Source of the DNA: Rhizobium sp. NZLR1
Lineage (GTDB): Bacteria; Pseudomonadota; Alphaproteobacteria; Rhizobiales; Rhizobiaceae
Direction of reading: 5' to 3'
Length of the DNA: 64,000 nucleotides
NCBI RefSeq assembly: GCF_017357385.1
Contig: NZ_CP071632.1
Location: 3,043,501 to 3,107,500, forward strand
Shown here: positions 40,112 to 48,745 of the stretch, in pieces
How the letters are laid out: each line of letters starts with the position of its first letter
How positions within the stretch are numbered: the stretch's first letter is position 1
The notes under the pieces: model-generated
The model's database searches: none
Seen by the model: the letters and a program-made list of their open reading frames with translations, nothing else
What the model was told of the DNA's origin: nothing
Program-made: the position numbers and the translations under genes

Positions 40112-40515
40112 CGCCAGTTGGCCTGTAAGCCGGGTTCTGTATGGCTCCGGCGTGAACCGGAACGTGGCAGCCATTCCTCTGGGACAGCGCTCGCACGCTG
40201 CCTCGCGCAACCCACCCGGATGGCTGGCCTGGAAACCGGCCGGAAGGCCTTTCGGCCTGCCACGTCATCCCTATTCGGTCTTGCTCCCGGTGGGGTTTAC
40301 CGTGCCATTTCCGTTGCCGGAGATGCGGTGGGCTCTTACCCCACCCTTTCACCCTTACCTGTCATGACAGGCGGTTTGCTTTCTGTGGCACTTTCCCTGA
40401 GGTCGCCCTCGCCGGACGTTATCCGGCACCGTGTTTCCGTGGAGCCCGGACTTTCCTCACCCTACCGCCTTTCGGCATTGATAAAGCGCGGCTGCCCAGC
40501 CAACTGGCAGGGCTC
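40112..40515 (-). ncRNA. rnpB: RNase P RNA, bacterial type A
   Basis: RNase P RNA is the catalytic part of the enzyme that matures tRNA 5' ends. On the minus strand the conserved core GAGGAAAGTCCGGGCTCCA (near 40440-40460), the 3' ACAGAACCCGGCTTACAGGC (near 40120-40140) and pairing of the 5' GCCAGTTGGC with the 3' GCCAACTGGC (P1) are visible. About 404 nucleotides is normal for Rhizobium. Ends are set from the P1 helix and are approximate. The 5' end is 45 bases from the end of the oxidoreductase gene. Confidence 0.95.
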
Positions 40516-40560
40516 CCATAAACGAGAGAGAGGGCAATTGCCACCGAAATCAAAATTTAT

Positions 40561-41736
40561 TTAGCGAAATTGCGGTGTGAAATCCGTGGAGTAGCCTTGT
40601 TCGCTGATTCCGCCTGCCAAAAGCAGCTCGGCCCCAAGCCGGCCGATTTCGTCCGAACTCTTGGCCGACGTGCCAGCACAGCCCGTCGCCACCGCGATTT
40701 CTGGCGATGAGGTATAGCCGATCATCGGGTAACCACTCGCCGTCTGCGACACGACGCAGGCGGCCGTCGAAATCGAGAGCGGCACCAAGTCGGGCACGAG
40801 ACCTTCAACGATGCGCTTGAGGTGTGCCCCCACGCTGTCGCGCCCTTCTGTTTTGAACCAGGCCCGCATCGCCGCCTCGTCGCCGAGTGCCAAATCGTCG
40901 GGATCACCGCCGATCTTCAGGTAGAGTTTGCCGTCGGGATAGCGGATCGGCGGCAGCAGATAGATATGGAGGCCGGGCACATTTAGAATGAGCGACGGCA
41001 TGGTCGCAAGGCGCGCCGCGTCGGTCTCGCTCACTTCGAAAAGCGTGACGGTCCGACCATAAACCGTCATGGCAACGGGCTTCGGCAACAGATTCTCGGC
41101 AATAGAAAATCCGCCCGCAGCCAGCAGCACCTTTTCACCGCGATAGGTCCGGCCGCCTGCAGTCTCGACGACAGCCGATCCGCCCTCGCTGCGGATCGAG
41201 ACGACATGGTCGCAAATGACGGCAGCACCTGCCCTTTCAGCCAGCAGCGACTGCGCCTTCACCAGCTTGCGCGGGCTGATATGCCCGGCCCCTCTCGCCT
41301 CGAAGACGCCGGCGGCGCCATCGGGGAAGGCGAAGAAGGGAAAGGCGGCCTTCAGCCCGGCCGCGTCGAGAAGGCTGGTTTCGACGTCCAGCAAAACGGC
41401 AGCCTGCCGGGTCTTTTCGAGATAATCGCTTCGATCAAGCGCGACAACGACGCAGCCGGCCTCGCGATAAAAGTCGATGCCGCTGTCGCGGGCGATCTCG
41501 CCATAGCGACCGATCGAGCGGTTGGCGAGCAGCGCCCAGTTGCGGTCAGGATCGATGGTGCGGGTGATGCGCCCTTCATCGTAATGGCTGGCGAAAACGC
41601 CTTGATGCGCCTTGCGATCATCAGGTTCGTCCGGGCCGATCACCGCAACACCGTCCGCTTGGCGCGCCAGATGCCGCGCCGCCGCAGCCCCCATTAGCCC
41701 GCGCCCAACGACGATGTATTTGAAATCGATTGTCAT
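40561..41736 (-). CDS. FAD-dependent amine/amino acid oxidoreductase, paralogue A
   Basis: The 391-residue DAO-family (PF01266) protein has the dinucleotide loop YIVVGRGLMGAAAARHLA near the N-terminus, GGFSIAENLL in the middle, and a final GCAGTSAKSSDEIGRLGAELLL block. It resembles monomeric sarcosine or N-methyl amino acid oxidases in layout, but substrate cannot be told. It is clearly paralogous to the next gene upstream (shared ARHL, GVFASHYDE-RITRT and SSDE-GRLGA blocks). ATG 41736 follows GAGGAG; the gap to paralogue B is 11 bases, so they form an operon. Confidence 0.85.
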   Translation of the reverse strand: MTIDFKYIVVGRGLMGAAAARHLARQADGVAVIGPDEPDDRKAHQGVFASHYDEGRITRTIDPDRNWALLANRSIGRYGEIARDSGIDFYREAGCVVVALDRSDYLEKTRQAAVLLDVETSLLDAAGLKAAFPFFAFPDGAAGVFEARGAGHISPRKLVKAQSLLAERAGAAVICDHVVSIRSEGGSAVVETAGGRTYRGEKVLLAAGGFSIAENLLPKPVAMTVYGRTVTLFEVSETDAARLATMPSLILNVPGLHIYLLPPIRYPDGKLYLKIGGDPDDLALGDEAAMRAWFKTEGRDSVGAHLKRIVEGLVPDLVPLSISTAACVVSQTASGYPMIGYTSSPEIAVATGCAGTSAKSSDEIGRLGAELLLAGGISEQGYSTDFTPQFR

Positions 41737-41747
41737 CGCATTTCTCC

Positions 41748-42935
41748 TCAAACGAAGACCGGCGTGAGTTCACTGCCGAAATCCGCGTCGCCAAGTTGCC
41801 CTTCCGTAAGAAGCACCGCTCCCAGCCGCCCAAGTTCGTCGGAGGATTTGGCCGCGACGAAATTGCCGCCGGTGAGCACCGCGATGCGCGGCGACTGGGT
41901 ATATCCGGCATAGGGATAACCGGTCGGTGTGAAATTCGCCACGCAGGGCGCCGAAGTGACCGGGCAGCTGGCAAGCTCCGGCATCAGTTGCAGGGCGATG
42001 GCTGAGAGATTATCGCGCTCGGCAGCATTGCCGTCTGAACGGAACCACGCGCCGACATCCTCCAACCTGTCGAAGGAAAGTGCCTCGGTGTCGCCACCGA
42101 GCTTCAGATAGGTCTTGCCGTCGGGATAACGCACCGGCGGCAGGATATAGATGTGGTCCTCCTCCCGGTCGCCGAGCACGATCGTCGACGGCATATCACC
42201 GAAGGTCGCCATCTCGCGCTCGCCGATCTCGTAGAAGGCGACCGTGCGCGCCAGGACTCTGGTGTCGACAGGACGCGGCAGCAGGGCATGGAAATTACTG
42301 AAACCGCCGGCAGCGACCAACACGCGCTCGGCGCTGTAGCGTCTGTCGCCGACCGTCACCTCGACATGCGAACCGGCATCGCGCACCGATGTCGCAGTTG
42401 CCTCGATCAGCGCAACACCGCCCTGTTCGGCAAGCCTCGTCTGCGCCCGCACCAGTGCCCGCGGGTTGATGTGCCCGGCGCGCTTGCGCTCGAAATATCC
42501 CGTGAAATCAGGATCGACGGCAAGATAGGAAAAACGTTGGCGAAGTTCCGACGGCGCGATGGTCTCGATATCGCTGCCAAGCGTCCGGCTGACAGTCAGC
42601 GCCCGGTTGATGTAGTCCCGCTCATCCTTCACCGTCGGACCGGTGAAGAGGCAGCCGACCTCCGAATAGAAGGAAATGCCGCTCCTTGCCTCGATCTCGC
42701 CGTAGCGGTCGAGCGCCCGGGCGGCGAAACTTCCCCAGGCCAGATTGCCGTCGAAGGTGCGGGTGATGCGCGCTTCGTCGTAATGGCTGGCGAATATCCC
42801 CTCGTGGGCGTTGCGTTGCTCCGGCTCGCGCGGGCCGATCAATGCAATGCCGTCGGCCATCGACGAGAGGTGTCGTGCGGCAGCGGCACCCATCATGCCG
42901 CGTCCGATGATGATGAACCTGAAATCGACTGCCAT
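41748..42935 (-). CDS. FAD-dependent amine/amino acid oxidoreductase, paralogue B
   Basis: The 395-residue DAO-family protein begins MAVDFRFIIIGRGMMGAAAA, with the FAD-binding glycine loop, and shares with paralogue A the GIFASHYDEARITRTFD, VRYPDGKTYLKLGGD, GYTQSPRIAVLTGG and KSSDELGRLGAVLL blocks. It is the promoter-proximal gene of the pair. ATG 42935 has GAGG upstream, and that ribosome site lies inside a small inverted repeat. It is probably a flavin oxidase of a small amine; no partner dehydrogenase subunits are nearby. Confidence 0.85.
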   Translation of the reverse strand: MAVDFRFIIIGRGMMGAAAARHLSSMADGIALIGPREPEQRNAHEGIFASHYDEARITRTFDGNLAWGSFAARALDRYGEIEARSGISFYSEVGCLFTGPTVKDERDYINRALTVSRTLGSDIETIAPSELRQRFSYLAVDPDFTGYFERKRAGHINPRALVRAQTRLAEQGGVALIEATATSVRDAGSHVEVTVGDRRYSAERVLVAAGGFSNFHALLPRPVDTRVLARTVAFYEIGEREMATFGDMPSTIVLGDREEDHIYILPPVRYPDGKTYLKLGGDTEALSFDRLEDVGAWFRSDGNAAERDNLSAIALQLMPELASCPVTSAPCVANFTPTGYPYAGYTQSPRIAVLTGGNFVAAKSSDELGRLGAVLLTEGQLGDADFGSELTPVFV

Positions 42936-42940
42936 ATCTA

Positions 42941-42977
42941 ACCTCGTATCGAGGTAGCCCACCTCGTTTCAGGTGGG
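42941..42977 (-). promoter_or_regulatory. Tandem hairpins in the leader of the oxidoreductase operon
   Basis: ACCTCG-TAT-CGAGGT (42941-42955) and CCCACCT-CGTTTC-AGGTGGG (42958-42977) are adjacent inverted repeats. The first includes the ribosome-binding site of paralogue B, so folding of the leader could hide it; alternatively they are operator half-sites. Confidence 0.4.
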
Positions 42978-43052
42978 GATATCACGGCGAGCGTCCTGAT
43001 TCATATCGCAAAAATGCCGGAAAGAAATTTCTCCCGACCCGTCTGGCGAAGC

Positions 43053-43580
43053 TCAATCGAGCATCGCCAGCACCTTGCCGCAATAGGTCTTGGATACCGG
43101 GTTCATGCGGGTAGCGGCATGGCCGGCATTGTATTTCAGGATAGTGTTGCAGGTCTGCCCGCCACCGAGCTGATGGGCGGCCGCCAGATATTTCATCCCG
43201 TATTTGATGTTGGTCTCCGGATCGAACAGGCCTTTCTTCGTACCGGAGTAACCCATCATCCGCGCCGTCGCCGGCTTGATCTGCATCAGGCCGACTTCGC
43301 CGGCGCTGCCGCGGGCATTCGGATTGAAATTGCTCTCGACACGCACGACAGCCTGGGCGAGCGCGACGGGCACGTTGTATTCGGCGGCATATTTATTGAT
43401 CAGCACGGCATAGGGAGTGCTCGTGGAAAAATCCGGCATGGCGTAACCGCTCTGGCGATCGACGGTTTTCAACGAGATGGTTTCGGCCCTGGCACCCCAG
43501 TCATCCCCCGCCAAGGCAAAACTATATCCCGCCAGCAGCATGCCAACGCATGCCGCAGCACCAACAATCATATTCTTCAT
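43053..43580 (-). CDS. Small periplasmic lytic transglycosylase
   Basis: This enzyme cleaves peptidoglycan glycan strands to anhydro-muropeptides. The 175-residue protein has a signal peptide (MIVGAAACVGMLLAGYSFALA), then a GH23 SLT domain: catalytic Glu82 in VVRVESNFNPNA, GEVGLMQIKPATARMMGY, NIKYGMKYLA and LKYNAGHAATRM near the end. Length shows a bare catalytic domain with no substrate-binding module. ATG 43580 is used. The 43581-43841 side holds nothing else; the amidase gene lies downstream of its own neighbour on the same strand. Confidence 0.9.
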   Translation of the reverse strand: MKNMIVGAAACVGMLLAGYSFALAGDDWGARAETISLKTVDRQSGYAMPDFSTSTPYAVLINKYAAEYNVPVALAQAVVRVESNFNPNARGSAGEVGLMQIKPATARMMGYSGTKKGLFDPETNIKYGMKYLAAAHQLGGGQTCNTILKYNAGHAATRMNPVSKTYCGKVLAMLD

Positions 43581-43841
43581 GTAGTCTATTCACTCCGACC
43601 CATAGAATTGCAGGACTGCGCGCCTCGCCGTCATCCGGTTATACGCGATCAAGGATTGACCGTGTTCCGCAGCAATTCTTATCGTTTCATTTGGCGCTCA
43701 TCGTTACACTTGGAAAGGCCGCGAGCGCTGTTCAGCGGGCGTTCTTAGACCATCGCAATGAGGAGATAATAGGGAAATGATGTGGCGAGGTGGTTTTCCC
43801 GCCGGTCGCGAGAAATCCGCCCTGATGTCCGGCTCTTCCGC

Positions 43842-44603
43842 TCAGGAATAACGCGTCAGCGCCGACAGCAGCCGGTGCAGCGTATCGATTGTCGAGAAAT
43901 CGGCGATGCCGTCCACCCGTTCGGGACGAAAATGGCGTTGGAAGGCTTCCACGTCACCCGCCGTCTTTTCGGAAAATTGACCTGTGATTTCAGTGCTGTA
44001 GCCATAGAGAGACAGCATCGACTGCAGTGCTTCGACAGGCTGGCCGGCGTCACCCCGCTGGAAGAAGCGTCCGCCGGTGATCGTTGCCGGCTCGACCCAG
44101 TGCCCGATGCCCGCCCGGTGAAGCTCGGCCCAGGGGAATTTTTCGCCCGGATCAACCTTGCGGATCGGGGCTACATCGGAGTGCCCGAGGACCCGTTCCG
44201 GCGCGATCGACCAACGTTTGACACAGTCGCGACACAATTCGATCACCGCGGTGATCTGCTCATTCGGATAATCGGGAAGCCCGCCGGGATGGCCGGCATT
44301 GGCGATCTCGATACCGATCGACAGCGAATTGATATCCGTCTCGCCCTGCCAACTGCTCTTTCCAGCGTGCCAGGCACGCCGCGCCTCCGGTACGAGCTGC
44401 ACCACCTCACCGTTCCCATGCACGAAATAGTGGCTGGAAACCTGGCTTTCGACGCGACAGAGCCAGTCGAGCGCGCCATCTGCCGTTGGCATGCCGGTAT
44501 AGTGCAACAGGACCATGTCTGGACGGCGCCCGTCCGCCCGCTCGCCGTGGTTTGGCGAAGGCTGCACGCGGGCGCTGCGGCAGTCGGCCTCGAACGAGGT
44601 CAT
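43842..44603 (-). CDS. N-acetylmuramoyl-L-alanine amidase, AmiD/AmpD-like
   Basis: The 253-residue protein is an Amidase_2 zinc amidase. Zinc ligands are His34 (MVLLHYTGMP), His141 (VLGHSDVAP) and Asp151 (KVDPGEKFPW), with Glu99 in GIEIAN as the likely catalytic acid. A C-terminal peptidoglycan-binding helical domain (about residues 180-250, LQSMLSLYGYSTEITGQFSEKT) follows. This architecture matches AmiD. No signal peptide is visible, so the location is uncertain; AmpD-like cytoplasmic recycling is possible. Its ATG overlaps the stop of the upstream J-domain gene by four bases. Confidence 0.88.
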   Translation of the reverse strand: MTSFEADCRSARVQPSPNHGERADGRRPDMVLLHYTGMPTADGALDWLCRVESQVSSHYFVHGNGEVVQLVPEARRAWHAGKSSWQGETDINSLSIGIEIANAGHPGGLPDYPNEQITAVIELCRDCVKRWSIAPERVLGHSDVAPIRKVDPGEKFPWAELHRAGIGHWVEPATITGGRFFQRGDAGQPVEALQSMLSLYGYSTEITGQFSEKTAGDVEAFQRHFRPERVDGIADFSTIDTLHRLLSALTRYS

Positions 44604-45307
44604 GCGGCACGGCGTTCCTTCTCGATCGCCGCATAGGCTGCATTCAGCGCCGCCATGCGTTCGTTGGCGATCACGTGGAATTCCTTGGGCACGCCGCGCG
44701 AGATCAGCCGGTCGGGATGATGTTCGCTGACGAGGCCATGGTAGCGGCGGCGGATGGTCGGGAAATCATCCGACGGCGAGACGCCGAGCACCTTATAGGG
44801 ATCGCCGCCGGACGAGACATGGCGTGCGGCGATCTGCTCGAAGCGGGTCTCGCTCATCTGGAAGATCTCACCGATATGGCCGAGGAAATTCAGTTCCTTC
44901 TCGTGGATCAGCCCATCGGCCTTGGCGATGTGGAAGAGGCCGTCGAGCACGTCTTCCAGCACGGTGCAATTGGCCGCGCAGGTGACGCAGAGCGTAGAGA
45001 GCCGTTCGGCATAGGCCTCGTAGCCAGCGACGTCCTGGCGTGCAAGGTTGTAAAGCCTGGCGACGTTCTTTGCCTGATCCTGTGGGAATTCGAAGATTTC
45101 GCGGAAGGCTTCGACCTCCTTCTCGCTGACGATGCCGTCGGCCTTGGCCATCTTGGCTGACAGCGCGATGATCGCCACGGAGAAAGCCACTTTGCGCCGG
45201 GTCTCGGGATCGCCTTCGAAAACTGTTCGGATAGCCTCGACCACCGCAGACAGCGCATTGCCCGCGGTATTGCCAATGGCATTCAACAGTTTTTCCCAGA
45301 AGGACAT
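44600..45307 (-). CDS. TerB/DjlA-like co-chaperone with C-terminal J domain
   Basis: The 235-residue protein has a central TerB-like helical domain (about 45-150: IALSAKMAKADGIVSEKEVEAFREIF and LFHIAKADGLIHEKELNFL, two related half-repeats) and a C-terminal J domain (YKVLGVSPSDDFPTIRRRYHGLVSEHHPD) with the HPD motif that stimulates DnaK. It resembles DjlA, but the N-terminal membrane helix of E. coli DjlA is not obvious. ATG 45307 (MSFWEKLL) is used. It is translationally coupled to the amidase gene, which suggests a wall-linked role by inference only. Confidence 0.85.
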   Translation of the reverse strand: MSFWEKLLNAIGNTAGNALSAVVEAIRTVFEGDPETRRKVAFSVAIIALSAKMAKADGIVSEKEVEAFREIFEFPQDQAKNVARLYNLARQDVAGYEAYAERLSTLCVTCAANCTVLEDVLDGLFHIAKADGLIHEKELNFLGHIGEIFQMSETRFEQIAARHVSSGGDPYKVLGVSPSDDFPTIRRRYHGLVSEHHPDRLISRGVPKEFHVIANERMAALNAAYAAIEKERRAA

Positions 45308-45763
45308 CGAAATCTCTCGCATGCTTATCGACTTATATGCAAACAGCTTGACCAAAGAATCGTAGCCTTTGCAAGGCGGCTATTGGTCGTAGGGCCGAAC
45401 ACAGTTTTCACGATTTTGTAATTGTCGCACTGCAGCAAAGGATTCTCGTGCACTCGGCACTTCCGCTACGGTGCGCGCCTCGCCGGCAATTTCCACAACT
45501 GTTCTCGGCAGTCAGAACCGGCCTGAAACGATTATATCAGTTCTTCCGGTCACTACGCGGCAGAAAGGCGCTATTTCGTAAATTCTTTACTTTACAGGCT
45601 CCTTTCCCTGCCGCATCCATGCGCTCATGCATTTCGCCCGGAAGTGCAGCGGTTCCGGGATGACGACGTGCATAACAACAATGAGCTAAGCGCATCGCTT
45701 GAATCGACTTTGATGCGACGCCTATAGCTGATGCCGCCGCACCGAAACGCCATAGGAGGGATC
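45308..45763. other. Divergent intergenic region, no gene seen
   Basis: This stretch of about 455 bases lies between the divergent J-domain and pfp genes and must hold both promoters. I see AT-rich patches near 45520-45595, a short CGCATC...GATGCG inverted repeat near 45690-45718, and no ORF with a ribosome site. Nothing here could be assigned firmly. Confidence 0.6.
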
Positions 45764-46975
45764 ATGGCCAAGCAGAAAGTTGCAATGCTGACCGCCGGAG
45801 GCCTTGCGCCCTGTCTCTCCTCCGCCGTCGGCGGCCTCATCGAACGCTACAGCGACATCGCCCCCGACCTCGATATCGTCGCCTACAAGTCCGGCTACCA
45901 GGGCGTACTGCTCGGCGACAGCATCGAGATCACCCGCGAAATGCGCGAAAAGGCGCCGCTGCTGCATCGCTACGGCGGCTCGCCGATCGGCAACAGCCGC
46001 GTCAAGCTCACCAACGCCGCCGATTGCGTCAAGCGCGGCTTGGTCAAGGAAGGTGAGAACCCGCTGCGGATTGCCGCCGAACGCCTCGCCAATGATGGTA
46101 TCACCATTCTCCACACGATCGGCGGCGACGACACCAACACCACGGCCGCCGACCTTGCCGCCTATCTCGCCGCCAACGGTTACAACCTCACCGTCGTCGG
46201 CCTGCCGAAGACTGTCGACAACGACGTCGTGCCTATCCGCCAGTCGCTCGGCGCCTGGACGGCCGCCGAAGTCGGCGCGCATTTCTTCGACAATGTCGGC
46301 AACGAACAGACGGCCGCCCCCCGCACCCTCGTCATCCACGAGGTCATGGGCCGCCATTGCGGCTGGCTGACGGCCGCTACCGCCCGCGCCTATCTCCAGC
46401 GCACCAGCCGCAATCAGTATGTCGACGGCCTGATGATGAACGCACATCTGAAGAGCATCGACGCCGTCTACCTGCCTGAGATGGCCTTCGACCTCGACGC
46501 CGAGGCTGCCCGCCTGAAGGAGAGCATGGACCGCAACGGCCACGCCACGGTCTTCGTCTCCGAAGGCGCCTGCCTCGACGCCATCGTCACGGAGCGCGAA
46601 GCCGCCGGCGAGACCGTCAAGCGCGACGCCTTCGGCCATGTGAAGATCGACACGATCAATGTCGGCGCCTGGTTCCAGAAGCAGTTCGCCAGCCTGTTGA
46701 ACGCCGAACGTTCGCTCGTGCAGAAATCAGGCTACTTCGCCCGATCGGCGCCGGCCAACGGCGACGATCTCCGGCTGATCCAAAGCATGGTCGATCTCGC
46801 CGTCGAAAGCGCGCTCAACAAAGTCTCCGGCGTCACCGGCCATGATGAAGCGCAGAACGGTAAATTGCGCACTATAGAATTTCCGCGCATCAAGGGCGGC
46901 AAGGCTTTTGACCTTTCGACGGCATGGTTTGCCGAAGTCATGGACAATATAGGTCAGAAATACAAAGAAGCGTGA
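45764..46975 (+). CDS. pfp: Pyrophosphate-dependent 6-phosphofructokinase
   Basis: PFP reversibly phosphorylates fructose 6-phosphate with pyrophosphate. The 403-residue protein has AMLTAGGLAPCLSSAVGG at the start, GGDDTN at 120-125 (Asp in the second GGD position marks pyrophosphate use instead of the Gly found in ATP enzymes), PKTVDND (148-154) and VIHEVMGRHCGWL. ATG 45764 follows GGAGGG; eleven upstream codons are ignored. The reaction allows glycolytic or gluconeogenic flow in an organism relying mainly on the Entner-Doudoroff route. Confidence 0.94.
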   Translation: MAKQKVAMLTAGGLAPCLSSAVGGLIERYSDIAPDLDIVAYKSGYQGVLLGDSIEITREMREKAPLLHRYGGSPIGNSRVKLTNAADCVKRGLVKEGENPLRIAAERLANDGITILHTIGGDDTNTTAADLAAYLAANGYNLTVVGLPKTVDNDVVPIRQSLGAWTAAEVGAHFFDNVGNEQTAAPRTLVIHEVMGRHCGWLTAATARAYLQRTSRNQYVDGLMMNAHLKSIDAVYLPEMAFDLDAEAARLKESMDRNGHATVFVSEGACLDAIVTEREAAGETVKRDAFGHVKIDTINVGAWFQKQFASLLNAERSLVQKSGYFARSAPANGDDLRLIQSMVDLAVESALNKVSGVTGHDEAQNGKLRTIEFPRIKGGKAFDLSTAWFAEVMDNIGQKYKEA

Positions 46976-47033
46976 TTGACGGATGGTTAATATGATGTCT
47001 TTGCTTGTTCCCGAGGAATAGGGAGGAGACACC

Positions 47034-47669
47034 ATGTCACTTGAAGCTTGGCTCGCTTTTGCGGCCGCATCCGCCATTATGCTGGCCATACCGGGGCCGA
47101 CGATACTGCTCGTCGTTTCCTATGCGCTCGGTCATGGCCGCAGGACTGCGTTTGCAACGGTGAGCGGCGTGGCGCTGGGTGACTTCACCGCGATGACGGC
47201 GTCTCTCTTTGGTCTCGGCGCCGTCCTGGCCGCCTCCGCCACCCTTTTCACCGTCCTGAAGTGGATCGGCGGCGCCTACCTGATCTGGCTGGGAATCAAG
47301 CTCTGGCGGGCTCCCATCATCGGCGAACCGGTTGCCGACAACGACAATCTGCCGGAAGAGAAGTCGCTCAAGATCTTCCTCCACGCCTATGTCGTCACCG
47401 CCCTCAATCCGAAGAGCATTATCTTCTTCGTCGCCTTCGTGCCGCAATTCCTCAATCCGGCCCTGCCTTTCGTCGGTCAGATGGCGATCATGGAGGCCAC
47501 ATTCCTCGTACTGGCGATCCTCAACGCTTCCACCTATGCGTTTCTCGCCCATACCGCGCGCGGACTGATTCGCAAGGCGAGCATCCAGCGCGCCGTAAAC
47601 CGTACCGGCGGCACGCTGCTCATCGCTGCAGGCGCCGTAACGGCCGGGTATCGCCGTATTGCAGCCTAG
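47034..47669 (+). CDS. LysE/RhtB family amino acid exporter
   Basis: The 211-residue, six-helix protein has the family opening AFAAASAIMLAIPGPTILLVVSYALGHGRR, GVALGDFTAMTASLFGLGAV and LKWIGGAYLIWLGIKLWR, then LNPKSIIFFVAFVPQFLNP, the conserved second half. RhtB members export homoserine, threonine, lysine or similar. A GGGAGGAGA ribosome site precedes ATG 47034. Substrate is unknown. Confidence 0.92.
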   Translation: MSLEAWLAFAAASAIMLAIPGPTILLVVSYALGHGRRTAFATVSGVALGDFTAMTASLFGLGAVLAASATLFTVLKWIGGAYLIWLGIKLWRAPIIGEPVADNDNLPEEKSLKIFLHAYVVTALNPKSIIFFVAFVPQFLNPALPFVGQMAIMEATFLVLAILNASTYAFLAHTARGLIRKASIQRAVNRTGGTLLIAAGAVTAGYRRIAA

Positions 47670-47784
47670 TAACATTGCGTGGTTGCCGGAATGTCACAAA
47701 TAGGTTAATGGGGTCACCAGGGCTTAAGGTTTTTAGTAACTTTTATACGCTGCCGGGGCGGCGCGATTTCACGAAAGTGGCGGA

Positions 47785-48714
47785 ATGGTAGCGATCGGAT
47801 TGTCCGGCCTGAAACGCAGTCTTGTCGTTTCGACGATACTCTGCGGCGTGATGACGGGATGCGCCAGCGTCGAATACACATCTCAGGCCGAACTGACAGC
47901 CGCCCAGACCGTTGTGCCGATGCCTAAACCCGGTGAATACGCCACGCTTGCTGCGATTCCGACAGCCGAAGGCACAGCCGGTCAGGCAGTCGCCGGCGCC
48001 ACCCTTCCCCAGGCATCCCCTTCCCTGACCGCGACGGCGATGCCGACCGTGACAGCCTCTCAGCCTGCCGACCTCGCCATACAGCCGGCAGCCTATGCGC
48101 AAATTCCGCTGACGCCCGAAATGACGGCGATCCAGTCGGTGGTGCCGACGCCGCGTCCAGGATCCCCTGCGCAGCCGACGACGCAGCTTGCCTTTGCCGC
48201 GACACCGCAGAACGGCGCGCTTGCGGCACTTGCCGCAGTCGACACGACGCCGCGTTCCAGCATGGACTACGGGTTCGATGAATCCGGGCCGATCGATCCG
48301 CCGACGGCGCCGCCGATGTTTAGCGACGACGACAAGGACGATGCGCCGACCGTCGAAAAGAGCTTCGTTACCAAGCTCATTCAGAAATATTCGAAGCTCT
48401 ACGAAATTCCCGAGACGCTGCTCCACCGCATCGTCCATCGCGAGAGCCGCTACAACGCCAAGGCCTACAACAAGCGCGGCTATTTCGGCCTCATGCAGAT
48501 CAAGTACAACACCGCCAAATCCATGGGGTATGACGGCGCCCCCGGCGGTCTTTTCGATGCCGAGACCAACATCAAATATGCCGCGAAATATCTGCGCGGC
48601 GCCTGGCTCGTCTCCGACAGCAAGGAAGACGATGCCGTGCGCCTCTATGCGCGCGGCTATTATTACGACGCCAAGCGCAAGGGCATGACCGACATCGCCC
48701 AGGGCAACTATTAA
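47785..48714 (+). CDS. Lipoprotein lytic transglycosylase
   Basis: The 309-residue protein has a lipoprotein signal ending CGVMTGCAS (Cys26), a long Ala/Pro/Thr-rich spacer (about 30-190) with two related segments (TVVPMPKPG and SVVPTPRPG), and a C-terminal GH23 SLT domain: the HRIVHRESRYNAKAYN block with the catalytic Glu (about residue 220), RGYFGLMQIKYNTAKSMGY and NIKYAAKYLRGA. It is anchored in the outer membrane by inference, with the spacer reaching to the wall. ATG 47785 is used. Confidence 0.9.
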   Translation: MVAIGLSGLKRSLVVSTILCGVMTGCASVEYTSQAELTAAQTVVPMPKPGEYATLAAIPTAEGTAGQAVAGATLPQASPSLTATAMPTVTASQPADLAIQPAAYAQIPLTPEMTAIQSVVPTPRPGSPAQPTTQLAFAATPQNGALAALAAVDTTPRSSMDYGFDESGPIDPPTAPPMFSDDDKDDAPTVEKSFVTKLIQKYSKLYEIPETLLHRIVHRESRYNAKAYNKRGYFGLMQIKYNTAKSMGYDGAPGGLFDAETNIKYAAKYLRGAWLVSDSKEDDAVRLYARGYYYDAKRKGMTDIAQGNY

Positions 48715-48745
48715 GCAATAGAACGACTGAAACGACGAAGGCCGC

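Noticed and set aside
45690..45718. CGCATC...GATGCG as an operator before pfp
   Set aside because: Arms are only six bases with a long asymmetric interval; chance is likely in high-GC DNA.
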